A stretch of DNA of 64,000 nucleotides from contig JADJGC010000007.1 in assembly GCA_016708315.1 (NCBI GenBank), forward strand, positions 62,001 through 126,000. Reading direction: 5' to 3'. The notes under the pieces were generated by a model. That model did no database searches and was not told the origin of the DNA. It saw nothing but the letters and a program-made list of their open reading frames with translations. Each line of letters starts with the position of its first letter. Position 1 is the first letter of the stretch. The DNA comes from a bacterium (GTDB taxonomy: Bacteria > Zixibacteria > MSB-5A5 > CAIYYT01). A program made the position numbers and the translations under genes. Positions 17,307 through 25,560 of this stretch are shown piece after piece.

Positions 17307-17923
17307 TACCGTCGATCCTCTCGCTTCTTCTTATCTACCGGGCCGTCGATCTTATCCTTAAGCCGCTGTTTCACCTTGGAACGTGCTATATGCAAATTGG
17401 ACCTTACCGTCGCCTGCGGGCAATCCATCATCTGCGAAATTTCTTCCTTGGAATAGCCGTCGACATCGTGAAGTACAATTGTCGCCCTCTGCTTGGGCGG
17501 TAGTTCAGCTATCGCGGCATTGATCAGTTCCAAAAGCTGCTTATTCTCCTGTTCATCCTCGGGTGTCGGAATTGACCGCGACAACTCGAGCTGAAATTTC
17601 CCTGACTCCTCAAATTCCTGATCATCAACATTGACATACTTTCGCTGTCGTTTTCGAATAATGTCAATGCAGTAGTTGGTCGCGATCTTAAACACGAAAC
17701 TGGCGAAATTTGAATCCGACTTGAGCCTCGTGATATTCTTGACCAGGCGGACAAACGTCTCCTGTAATACCTCATCGGCTTCGGTATGGTTGCCCACCAT
17801 CTGATAAGCGTGTGCATAAATCCGCTTCTCAAACAGTCGAACCAATTCATTAAATGCCTTTTCGTCACCGGCTTTAAATCGTTCTACCAGCTCCGAGACG
17901 TTCTCGATCACGGCACCCCACAC
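17306..17923 (-). CDS. ECF (RpoE-type) RNA polymerase sigma factor
   Basis: Protein of 205 residues with region 2 (LVRLFEKRIYAHAYQMVGNH then TEADEVLQETFVRL; FASFVFKIATNYCIDIIRKR) and region 4 (AIAELPPKQRATIVLHDVDG then YSKEEISQMMDCPQATVRSN), ending in a basic tail. It directs RNA polymerase to extracytoplasmic-stress type promoters. The GTG at 17923 gives MWGAVIENV; a second GTG 12 bases downstream (17911) fits the usual family start better. It is the first gene of a three-gene operon (sigma, anti-sigma, exported protein), probably autoregulated, although I could not identify a matching -35 in the 270 bases upstream. Confidence 0.9.
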   Translation of the reverse strand: MWGAVIENVSELVERFKAGDEKAFNELVRLFEKRIYAHAYQMVGNHTEADEVLQETFVRLVKNITRLKSDSNFASFVFKIATNYCIDIIRKRQRKYVNVDDQEFEESGKFQLELSRSIPTPEDEQENKQLLELINAAIAELPPKQRATIVLHDVDGYSKEEISQMMDCPQATVRSNLHIARSKVKQRLKDKIDGPVDKKKREDRR

Positions 17924-18196
17924 TCTCCAACCTTAGTTTAGACGCGACTGAAGAGGGTTTGTTTAATGGTGAATCCTATCAGGTCGCACAAGATTACAGT
18001 CGCCGGAAGTGGTTGTCAAATAATCTTTTGCGGGAATCTGCCCGGTTCGACTTACCCGTGGCCACCCAAAAGCCACTTCCCCAAAAGCTCTACCGTCTTT
18101 TCTCACAATTATTCCCCCCAAAAATCATTCGTCAATTGGAATCAGCCGATGTATAAATGAGCGGATCATTAAGTTAGCTCGAAAGGAAGGATTGAC

Positions 18197-19171
18197 TTGA
18201 TTCTGACACGGTTATCGAAAATCACCCTGTTCTTCGTCTTGTTCTCGACTTGCGCCTTCGCCCAGTTCGAAAAAGAGGCAGGGAAAATTGTTGTCCACAA
18301 TGCAATGATTCCGGTTCCTGCCGGCAACGATAAATTGGCATTCCTGCGAATGGACGAAAAAATCCCCGGTATGCCGCTCGAGCTCTATCTCATGGAACTG
18401 GCAACGGGCAAAGAGACTCGTCTAATGCCGGGCGTGAATTTTGCCGAGCACCCAAGTTATGCCTATGCCTTTTCTCCGTCAGGAAACGAATATGTCGTTC
18501 CCGTAAAGGGCACCAAGGGCGCATGGGAATTTTTCAAATACGCGGTCGGCTCCCGTGCCGGTACCCAAATTGGCGATCTGGCGCAATATGTCGATGTGCC
18601 GACTCAAGACATTATGATTGGCCTCAACCTCGACAAGTCATCCTTGTTGCAGGTTACCGATCTCAACTGGTCGCCTTCCGGCAAGAAGTTGATCTTCACG
18701 ATGATGCGTCCCGGCCGCAGCTCTGTCTGGTGGATGGACATCGCTACTGGTCGTGCAAGACAAGCTACCGAAGACAAAGTCGGATATTGGGGATCATTCC
18801 ACTCCGATGACGTCAAGTTTTGCTACACCGACAACATCATCCGGGAGGGAATCACTACCACTGAGGGAATCATCCTTCGCTCGACCGTGTCTGCCGACGC
18901 CGACACCGTGGTTGATACCTCAGACAACGAATTCGCGGGAGCAATCTCGCCCGACGGCAGATACATGGCCTATAATCGAAATATCGACAATACCAACAAT
19001 GTCTGGGTGATCAATCTCGCCACGCGCGAATCCAAGGCAATTACCAAAACAACCGGCGGTAAACATTGCGCCTACCCCAAATGGAGCCCTGACGGAAAGA
19101 AGATCTATTTTCAAGGTAACGGCTTTGAAAGTCAGTCTGTCGTTCTCGTCCAGAACTTCGTACCGTTCTAA
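18197..19171 (+). CDS. Exported TolB-like beta-propeller protein
   Basis: TTG start with AAAGGAAGG six bases upstream. A clear signal peptide (ITLFFVLFSTCAFA-Q) is followed by repeating propeller blades: YAFSPSGNEYVVPV, LNWSPSGKKLIFTM then MRPG, AISPDGRYMAYNR and PKWSPDGKKIYFQG. The SPDG/SPSG turns are typical of TolB/WD40-like (PD40) repeats. At 324 residues it is a single six- or seven-blade domain without the TolB N-terminal domain. Probably periplasmic and binds a protein or glycan partner; function not known. It is flanked by its own terminator-like hairpin, so it is monocistronic. Confidence 0.7.
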   Translation: MILTRLSKITLFFVLFSTCAFAQFEKEAGKIVVHNAMIPVPAGNDKLAFLRMDEKIPGMPLELYLMELATGKETRLMPGVNFAEHPSYAYAFSPSGNEYVVPVKGTKGAWEFFKYAVGSRAGTQIGDLAQYVDVPTQDIMIGLNLDKSSLLQVTDLNWSPSGKKLIFTMMRPGRSSVWWMDIATGRARQATEDKVGYWGSFHSDDVKFCYTDNIIREGITTTEGIILRSTVSADADTVVDTSDNEFAGAISPDGRYMAYNRNIDNTNNVWVINLATRESKAITKTTGGKHCAYPKWSPDGKKIYFQGNGFESQSVVLVQNFVPF

Positions 19172-19201
19172 ACTTCCACTTCGAATCACCGTTATATAAC
19201 C

Positions 19202-19242
19202 GGATAAACAAGGGCGACCAATGGTCGCCCCCTTGTTTATCC
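19202..19242 (+). terminator. Long hairpin after the propeller gene
   Basis: An 18-bp inverted repeat (starting GGATAAACAAGGGCGACC, with a two-base CC bulge in the right arm) around a short AAT loop, 30 bases after the stop. The right arm itself ends in CCTTGTTTATCC; a second T run (ATTTTTTG) follows at about 19260. Confidence 0.65.
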
Positions 19243-19362
19243 ATGGATTGAACTTCCGGATTTTTTGTTGACAACAACTTGCACATTGACTTATCTCGGC
19301 ACCAACATACAATCGAACACTTAATTATAGTTGTCGGATAAGGCGATCCCCTTGGAGGAAAA

Positions 19363-19980
19363 ATGGATAATCTAGGTCGTGCATTCAATTTTATGTTCGA
19401 GGATCCGGAATGGCTGCAGAAAATCCTGATCGGCGGCTGCTTCGTGCTGTTGTCCTGTATCTTGATCGGTGTGCCGTTCGTCTTCGGCTACATGCTCTTG
19501 TTGATCAAGAACACCACCGAAGGCCGGCCGGTGCCACTCCCAGCCTGGGACAATCTCGGCGACAAATTCACTTCAGGTCTAATGTTCCTCGTCATGCTCC
19601 TCCTATGGGCAGTACCGGTATGGCTTGTCAGTATTGTATTGATTATGATTCCTTGTATCGGCTGGATTATTCTGGTCCCCTTTGTACTGGCAGTGTATCT
19701 GCTGATTCCATACATCATGGCGCGTTTTGCCGTCGGCGGTAAGATATCGGATGCCTTTGATTTTGCCGGCATCATCGCTTTCCTGACGCAAAATCTGATG
19801 AATCTGGTTATTGTCTTGGTGATGTCAATTGTCCTCAACATCATCTCGTATTTCGGTATTCTCGCCTTAGGCGTCGGCTTCCTTTTCACGAATTTCTGGG
19901 CACAACTCGGTATAGCCTATCTTGCCGGCGAACTCTATCGTACTGGCCAGAAGGGCAAGGCAGTTACCGCTCAGCCGTGA
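19363..19980 (+). CDS. DUF4013 multi-pass membrane protein
   Basis: Protein of 205 residues preceded by TTGGAGG. The N-terminus AFNFMFEDPEWLQKILIGG is the characteristic DUF4013 opening, followed by about five hydrophobic segments (ILIGGCFVLLSCILIGVPFV; LMFLVMLLLWAVPVWLV; IILVPFVLAVYLLIPYI; MNLVIVLVMSIVLNIISYFG). No catalytic motif is present and the family function is unknown. The stop overlaps the GTG of the following DUF2085 gene (GTGA), so the two membrane proteins are coupled. Confidence 0.75.
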   Translation: MDNLGRAFNFMFEDPEWLQKILIGGCFVLLSCILIGVPFVFGYMLLLIKNTTEGRPVPLPAWDNLGDKFTSGLMFLVMLLLWAVPVWLVSIVLIMIPCIGWIILVPFVLAVYLLIPYIMARFAVGGKISDAFDFAGIIAFLTQNLMNLVIVLVMSIVLNIISYFGILALGVGFLFTNFWAQLGIAYLAGELYRTGQKGKAVTAQP

Positions 19981-20480
19981 TCCGGCAAAAAGATTCACCA
20001 ATCCGTCTTTGGGCGATCCGGGTGGCCATTTGGTCACCTGTGGTCGCCCTCTTTGTTTACTTTGTCGGCGGTCTAATTCCTGCTCTCAGCCATCCGATGC
20101 AGACCGGAACCTTGCCGTTAGCGCTATTTCGAGCATACTCACATACCTGCCATCAAATTCCAGAGCGTTCGTTCTTTCACGACAATTCCCAATTCGGCTT
20201 TTGTGCCCGCTGTACCGGCTTCTACGGCGGATTAGCATTAGCCATGCTATTTGTACTTGCAACCTCTCGGACTCGGCAAATTACATTGCCTTGGCTTCTT
20301 GTCCTGAGCGCCCCGATTTTCGTCGACGTCGCCTTTGACCTAAGCAGTCATTGTAGCATCGCCAATGAGTTGCGCTTCGCCACCGGACTACTTGGCGCGT
20401 TCTCCGTGACTTTGTTCGTCTATCCGCGTTTCCTCAAAGCCGCAAGCAATTCACTTGCTCCCGACCGCGACACAACGTAA
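19977..20480 (+). CDS. DUF2085 membrane protein
   Basis: Protein of 167 residues with the DUF2085 fingerprint SHTCHQIPERSFF and FGFCARCTGFYGG between membrane segments. The conserved Cys and His residues suggest a metal or redox role, but no function is established. Four hydrophobic stretches are visible (VVALFVYFVGG, GLALAMLFVLA, LPWLLVLSAPIFV, ATGLLGAFSVTLFV). The GTG start overlaps the DUF4013 stop. Confidence 0.8.
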   Translation: MIRQKDSPIRLWAIRVAIWSPVVALFVYFVGGLIPALSHPMQTGTLPLALFRAYSHTCHQIPERSFFHDNSQFGFCARCTGFYGGLALAMLFVLATSRTRQITLPWLLVLSAPIFVDVAFDLSSHCSIANELRFATGLLGAFSVTLFVYPRFLKAASNSLAPDRDTT

Positions 20481-20541
20481 CTTTCGAATTGGCTATCAGG
20501 CAGTGATGGGCTGACTCATACATCGACTGTGAATTGGGTGC

Positions 20542-20559
20542 CCCACCGCTTGCGGTGGG
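20542..20559. repeat. Short GC-rich palindrome (REP-like)
   Basis: CCCACCGC-TT-GCGGTGGG lies between the DUF2085 gene and recN, embedded in GGGTGCCCCACC..., similar in wording to GGTGGGGCACC in the 15.7 kb element. It may be a dispersed repeat or a weak terminator; there is no T tract. Confidence 0.5.
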
Positions 20560-20670
20560 ATCGAGACATACCTATCACAGGATAATGTGCAGAGTCTCTC
20601 TTGTGTTGAGCTTGCAGAAGAGACCAGTGACCGACTGCCGCAGATTCACCCTTTAGTTTTGCCGAATCGA

Positions 20671-22377
20671 ATGATAAAACTCTCTCGTCTCGCACTCAAA
20701 AATTTCGCCGTAGTCTCCAGTGCGGATATCAACTTCGCCGATGGCTTCACTGCTATCACCGGCGAAACCGGCGCAGGGAAGTCCCTCATCGTCGGCGCCA
20801 TCAGCCTGCTCCTCGGCGAACGCAGCAGCAGCGACTTCATTCGTGCCGGTGCAACAATCGCCACAATCGAAGGCGAATTCACTGGTGATATCGCATCACT
20901 CAATCGCGACCTTGCCGATGACGACATCGCTCTCACCGGCAGTTCGTTCACCATCACCCGCGAAATCCAGTCCGATGGCAAGAGCCGCGCCCTGATAAAC
21001 GACCAGCGCGTCAACGTCGCCACTCTTAAGAAAATCGGCGACCGCATTTGCGACCTCCACGGCCAGCATCAGCACCAGTGGTTGCTCGATTCCGACCGCC
21101 ACCTCTGGTTTCTCGACCGCTATGGCCAATGTGCAGACGCATTCTCCGCATACACAGCGGCGCTATCGGAATACCGCACCGCTCAAAGTCGCATCTTATC
21201 TTTGGCGCGCAGGATTGCCGAAAACAATGAGAAACAGGAACTCTATCGCTTCCAATTGCAGGAAATCGACACTGTCGCAATTCTCCCCAATGAAGAAGAC
21301 TCGCTCGAATCCGAACGCAAGCAGTTGGAAAACGTCTTGAAAATTCGCACCGCGCTGGAATCTTCCGTCGCCCTGATCGAATCCGACAACGGCGCCGCCC
21401 ATATCTCCGGCGAAATACTCAAGAATCTTCGCTCAATCGCCGAGTCGTATCCCGCTGTCGCCGAATACGAAAAGGAAATCGAGTCGGTCAAAATCAGCTT
21501 CACCGAGATCGCCCGCTCGCTCAATCAATCCTTGGCCGGAATCGCCGAAGACCCCGCTCGTCTCGAACAAATAGGGGAGAGGCTCTCAGACATTTACAAT
21601 CTCAAGCGCAAATACGGCGGCACCGTTACGGCAGTACTGGACTATGCCGGAAAAATCCGCTCCGCCCTTGACTCCAACGACTCGATGGAATTGGAACTCG
21701 CCGCACTCAAACGCAATCTCGAACCGCTCCAGACTTTCTTGCTGACTACCGCGGACAAACTTCAGCACGAGCGGGAAACTGCCGCCAAGAAGCTCTCCAA
21801 GTCGATGAAGAAAGAGCTCTCCGAGCTCGGTCTTCCCAAAGCCGAGTTTGTGGTCAAATTCTCCGCTCACGCATCCGGCGAATTGCTCAATCATCAAGAC
21901 AAATCGATCAACCTCGGTGAGCAGGGTCCGATGGCAGGCGAATTCTTCTTCAATGCCAACGCCGGTGAGGAAGCCAAACCCCTTGTCCAGGTTGCATCCG
22001 GCGGCGAGGTCAGCCGCGTTATGCTTGCCCTCAAATCGCTCATTGCCGGAAACGACCGCGTCGGCCTTCTGGTCTTCGACGAAATCGATGCCGGTATCGG
22101 CGGCGAAACCGCACTGCTTGTGGCGCGCAAACTCAAACAGCTCGCAGCGCGCCAGCAGTTGATCGTTATCACCCACTTACAGCAGATCGCTTCCTTCGCT
22201 GATCACCACCTCAAAGCCATCAAGCGCGAGGTCGCAAAACGCACCGAATCGGAATTGATTCCGCTCACCCGCGAAGAACGCGTAGTCGAGCTTGGCCGCA
22301 TGATCTCCGGCGGCGATTTCGGCGACATCGAGCGCAAACAAGCGGAAAAACTCCTCAAAATGGCAAGAGAAGAATAG
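20671..22377 (+). CDS. recN: DNA repair protein RecN
   Basis: SMC-like ATPase of 568 residues for double-strand-break repair. Walker A GETGAGKS, the RecN-specific DLHGQHQHQWLLD, a central coiled coil, the signature VASGGEVSRVMLALKSLIA, Walker B LLVFDEIDAGIGGETA and the His switch VITHLQQIASFADHH are all intact. Length agrees with the usual 550-570. ATG 20671 starts MIKLSRLALKNFAVV, the standard RecN beginning; the open frame extends 28 codons upstream without homology. The gene appears monocistronic and is followed by the tRNA-Ala gene. Confidence 0.95.
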   Translation: MIKLSRLALKNFAVVSSADINFADGFTAITGETGAGKSLIVGAISLLLGERSSSDFIRAGATIATIEGEFTGDIASLNRDLADDDIALTGSSFTITREIQSDGKSRALINDQRVNVATLKKIGDRICDLHGQHQHQWLLDSDRHLWFLDRYGQCADAFSAYTAALSEYRTAQSRILSLARRIAENNEKQELYRFQLQEIDTVAILPNEEDSLESERKQLENVLKIRTALESSVALIESDNGAAHISGEILKNLRSIAESYPAVAEYEKEIESVKISFTEIARSLNQSLAGIAEDPARLEQIGERLSDIYNLKRKYGGTVTAVLDYAGKIRSALDSNDSMELELAALKRNLEPLQTFLLTTADKLQHERETAAKKLSKSMKKELSELGLPKAEFVVKFSAHASGELLNHQDKSINLGEQGPMAGEFFFNANAGEEAKPLVQVASGGEVSRVMLALKSLIAGNDRVGLLVFDEIDAGIGGETALLVARKLKQLAARQQLIVITHLQQIASFADHHLKAIKREVAKRTESELIPLTREERVVELGRMISGGDFGDIERKQAEKLLKMAREE

Positions 22378-22437
22378 GACTCTGCTCAATTTTCTGACAC
22401 CAATCGGGGGGGTCTCAACTCTCCCTCAAACTTTCCG

Positions 22438-22465
22438 TTGACAAATCTTTTCGCCAAGCTATATT
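22438..22465 (+). promoter_or_regulatory. Sigma70 promoter of tRNA-Ala
   Basis: Perfect TTGACA (22438-22443), 16-base spacer, TATATT (22460-22465); transcription would start about seven bases before the tRNA 5' end. Confidence 0.8.
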
Positions 22466-22478
22466 GACTATCCCTTTT

Positions 22479-22551
22479 GGGGCCGTAGTTCAGTTGGGAG
22501 AACGCTTGACTGGCAGTCAAGAGGTCAGGGGTTCGACTCCCCTCGGCTCCA
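22479..22551 (+). tRNA. tRNA-Ala (anticodon GGC)
   Basis: A 73-nt cloverleaf: acceptor GGGGCCG pairs with CGGCTCC (one G-U), D arm, anticodon arm CTTGA-CTGGCAG-TCAAG giving anticodon GGC, and T arm with GTTCGACTC. Discriminator A. No CCA is encoded; a run of T follows directly and probably terminates transcription. Confidence 0.95.
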
Positions 22552-22784
22552 TTTTTTATTGCCCATCGCCTCCTCGCATCCCGAAAAACCATTTGCGCCC
22601 AAGCCCTTGTCCTGCTAACTTTTGTCTATCACGGCGAAGAGCCGAATTCTTTTACACATTCAGCGCCCAAGGCGTATAAATATCGAAGCGGTTGCTACTT
22701 TGACCGCTCGTTTGTCGAGTAAATAGATTGATTTATGCAGTGTTCGTCTCCGATGACTCTGCTATATGAGAGGAAGCTCACGCT

Positions 22785-23903
22785 ATGGCAAATACCCTCG
22801 GAATCAAGACCTGGGACTACGCCGAATTCTACGTCGGCTCCGCGCGCATGGCCGCCTATTGGTTCAGCCGCGCCCTCGGACTGCGCATCACCGGCTATTC
22901 TGGCCCCGAAACCGGCGTCCGTGACCGCATTTCGTTCTATCTCACTTCCAGCGAAATCAAAATCGTGGTTACTTCGGCGCTTCAGCCAAGCACCTACGAT
23001 ATCTGGGGCTGGGTGCAGAAACACGGCGACGGCGTCAAGCGCTGGGCCATCCAGGTCGAAGACGTCGACAAAGCCTACCGCTTCGCGCTCTCCAACGGCG
23101 CAGTCTTCGAACGTGCACCACACATGATTAAAGACGAAAACGGCTACGTCGTCGAAGCTTCCATGAAAATCTACGACGACACCGAATTGGTGCTGATCAA
23201 TTACGACAATTACAAAGGACTCTTCCGTCCCGGCTTTAAGGAACCGCACCAAAAAATGCGTCTCAACTTCAACGCCGGCGGACTCAAGCATTTCGATCAC
23301 ATCGTCGGCAATGTCCGCACAAACGAAATGAACCAGTGGGCGAACTACTTCAACAAGACGATGGATTTCGAGACCTTTCTCGATTTCGGCCCCGGCGACA
23401 TTTCGACGAAGTATTCGGCATTGCTTTCCAAAGTCGTCCGCTCCAAAGATGACCTCATTAAAATGCCGATCAACGAACCCTACGATGGCATCGCCAAGTC
23501 TCAGATCGAGGAATACATCGAACACTATCACGGCGCCGGAATCCAGCACATTGCGCTCTACACCGACAATATCCTCGAATCGATCGAAGCGCTCCGCGAC
23601 AACGGCATAGAATTTCTCGCAGTGCCTGATACATACTATGACGAGCTAAAGAAGAAGAACATCAATATGAAGGAAGACATCGACGAACTCCAGCGTCTGC
23701 GCATTCTTTGCGATGCTTCAATGGGCTCCGGCGGATATCTATTGCAGTTGTTCACCAAACCGATAGGGGATCGCCCGACTTTCTTCTTCGAAGTCATCCA
23801 GCGCGTCAATGGCGCTCAGGGATTCGGTCAGGGCAATTTCCAGGCGCTGTTCGAAGCCATCGAGCAAGACCAGGCCCTGCGCGGCACGCTCATGCGCACA
23901 TAA
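22785..23903 (+). CDS. hppD: 4-Hydroxyphenylpyruvate dioxygenase
   Basis: Fe(II) enzyme of 372 residues that converts 4-hydroxyphenylpyruvate to homogentisate. The two vicinal-oxygen-chelate halves are present: N-terminal EFYVGSARMAAYWFSRALGL and the catalytic C-terminal half with iron ligands H172 (FDHIVGN), H255 (IQHIALYT) and E336 (FFFEVIQR). The terminal GFGQGNFQALFEAIE is the family's gating helix. It is the first of a run of tyrosine-degradation genes. A GAGAGGAAG ribosome-binding site lies upstream; a loose promoter (TTGACC at 22700, TAGATT at 22724, 18-base spacer) may serve it. Downstream is a REP-like palindrome, then homogentisate dioxygenase. Confidence 0.95.
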   Translation: MANTLGIKTWDYAEFYVGSARMAAYWFSRALGLRITGYSGPETGVRDRISFYLTSSEIKIVVTSALQPSTYDIWGWVQKHGDGVKRWAIQVEDVDKAYRFALSNGAVFERAPHMIKDENGYVVEASMKIYDDTELVLINYDNYKGLFRPGFKEPHQKMRLNFNAGGLKHFDHIVGNVRTNEMNQWANYFNKTMDFETFLDFGPGDISTKYSALLSKVVRSKDDLIKMPINEPYDGIAKSQIEEYIEHYHGAGIQHIALYTDNILESIEALRDNGIEFLAVPDTYYDELKKKNINMKEDIDELQRLRILCDASMGSGGYLLQLFTKPIGDRPTFFFEVIQRVNGAQGFGQGNFQALFEAIEQDQALRGTLMRT

Positions 23904-23931
23904 CCGGAACTTTCAAACAAACAGAGCTGTC

Positions 23932-23951
23932 ATCCCCGCGAACGCGGGGAT
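23932..23951. repeat. REP-like palindrome between hppD and hmgA
   Basis: ATCCCCGCG-AA-CGCGGGGAT within a GTCATCCCC...GGGGATCCAG context, a wording common to dispersed intergenic palindromes in many bacteria. It could form a tight hairpin in the transcript and modulate stability between the two genes. Confidence 0.65.
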
Positions 23952-23991
23952 CCAGCAATCTGATTTCGTGTACCGATAAAGGAGCATCTAA

Positions 23992-25188
23992 ATGCCTTTC
24001 TACCATAAACTCGGGAAGATTCCCGCCAAGCGCCATACCACTTTCTTCAAACCCGATGGCGAATCGCTCTACCGCGAGGAACTCTTTTCCACTCTCGGAT
24101 TCTCCGGAATCCACACCAACAAGTATCACATCCACATGCCGACTCGCGTCAAGGATGTTCGCGAGATCACGCCGAATGAATCTGCTGTCTGGAAAGAAGC
24201 CCCGCTTCTGTATTATCACTTCTTTACCGACAAAAAGAAAACCGGCGGCGATTTCATCAGCGCACGAAACATCTTCCTGCGCAACAATCATTGCATCGTT
24301 TCCACGGCGCATCCGGACAAGAACCCAGAAGTTTTCTACCGCAACAGCTTCGGCCACGCATACGTCTTTATCCACCACGGCAGCGGCAATCTGCTTTCGG
24401 AGTATGGACAGCTTCCATTTGAGCCGGGCGACCAAATTGTCGTCCCGCGCGGTACCACCTACCAGATGTTCTTCGACAAGTTGGAAGGCAATAAGCTCCT
24501 CTTCTGCGAATCCGATACCCCGTTTGACGTACCCAAGCACTATCGCAACGAATACGGTCAGATGCTCGAGGGCGCTCCCTTCTGCGAACGCGACGTCAAA
24601 CTTCCCGAACACATGGATGCCGTTGACGAAGAGGGTGACTTCAAGATGATCCTCAAGGCGTGGAATCGCACCTTTGAGTATACCTTGCCGCATCATCCCT
24701 TCGATGTCGTCGGCTGGGATGGTTACAACTATCCGCACGCGATCAACATCAAGGACTATTGCCCGATCGTCGGCAAGATCCATCTTCCGCCGCCGGTGCA
24801 TTTGCTGTTCAAGACGCAGCATTTTGTCGTCTGCAATTTCGTACCGCGTCCATTCGACTTCCATCCCGAGTCAATTCCGGCGCCGTATTTCCATTCCAAT
24901 ATCGACTCCGACGAGATTCTCTACTACGTCGACGGTGATTTCATGTCGCGCAAAGGCGTTGTCGAGGGATCAATCACCTTGCATCCGGGCGGTCTGCCGC
25001 ATGGTCCGCAGCCCGGTAAGACCGAGGCTTCCATCGGTAAGAAAGAAACTTCCGAATGGGCAATTATGATCGATACGTTCGAGCCGCTTCTGCCTACACT
25101 GAATGTCAAAGAGACACTCGACCCCGATTATGCGCGCTCTTGGCTTGACGAAAACAGCAATGGCCGCTATGTCGGCACGGTTTCCTGA
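23992..25188 (+). CDS. hmgA: Homogentisate 1,2-dioxygenase
   Basis: Cupin-type Fe(II) ring-cleavage enzyme of 398 residues that opens homogentisate to maleylacetoacetate. The N-terminal part (YHKLGKIPAKRHTTF; HHGSGNLLSEYGQLPFEPGD) and the catalytic cupin (FHSNIDSDEILYYVDGDF, SITLHPGGLPHGPQPG) are characteristic. It is shorter than the ~440-residue proteobacterial enzyme and matches the FCB/Bacteroidetes type. AAAGGAG lies before ATG 23992. Its product is processed by the FAH-type hydrolase encoded further on; no maleylacetoacetate isomerase gene is seen in this window. Confidence 0.92.
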   Translation: MPFYHKLGKIPAKRHTTFFKPDGESLYREELFSTLGFSGIHTNKYHIHMPTRVKDVREITPNESAVWKEAPLLYYHFFTDKKKTGGDFISARNIFLRNNHCIVSTAHPDKNPEVFYRNSFGHAYVFIHHGSGNLLSEYGQLPFEPGDQIVVPRGTTYQMFFDKLEGNKLLFCESDTPFDVPKHYRNEYGQMLEGAPFCERDVKLPEHMDAVDEEGDFKMILKAWNRTFEYTLPHHPFDVVGWDGYNYPHAINIKDYCPIVGKIHLPPPVHLLFKTQHFVVCNFVPRPFDFHPESIPAPYFHSNIDSDEILYYVDGDFMSRKGVVEGSITLHPGGLPHGPQPGKTEASIGKKETSEWAIMIDTFEPLLPTLNVKETLDPDYARSWLDENSNGRYVGTVS

Positions 25189-25191
25189 TCG

Positions 25192-25473
25192 ATGCTCTTC
25201 ATGGTGATTGAGCGATTCAAGAATGGCGACATCGACCCCGTCGGTGAGCGCTTCAGAGCTTCTGGCCGCATGATGCCTGACGATGTCAAGTACATCTCAA
25301 GTTGGATAGACTTCCCCGGCGCAGTCTGCTACCAAATGATGGAGGCAGATTCTGCCGACCGGCTCAAGCTCTGGACTGACAATTGGTGCGACCTCGTTGA
25401 TTTCGAGGTCGTTCCTGTGCTCACTTCAGCGGATTTCTGGGCACAGCGCTCCGGTGGTCAACCAACAACATGA
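25192..25473 (+). CDS. DUF3303 small protein
   Basis: Protein of 93 residues, starting MLFMVIERFKNGDIDPVGER then FRASGRMMPD, and ending ADSADRLKLWTDNW then CDLVDFEVVPV; these blocks define DUF3303. It is probably a ferredoxin-like alpha/beta dimer. Function unknown. It follows hmgA by three bases, so it is cotranscribed with the tyrosine-degradation genes, but nothing ties it to a particular step. Confidence 0.8.
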   Translation: MLFMVIERFKNGDIDPVGERFRASGRMMPDDVKYISSWIDFPGAVCYQMMEADSADRLKLWTDNWCDLVDFEVVPVLTSADFWAQRSGGQPTT

Positions 25474-25560
25474 TTTGCCGCGCTTGCAACGGCCCTAAAT
25501 GGCTTGCTTACTCCACGTTGATTGGCTATCATTCACGCCAGTACCTAACCGGGAGTTGCC

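Noticed and set aside
23708..24864. Long alternative frames over hppD/hmgA (313 and 324 codons)
   Set aside because: Low-complexity Ser/Arg-rich or antisense translations with no family features; the dioxygenases fully explain the region.
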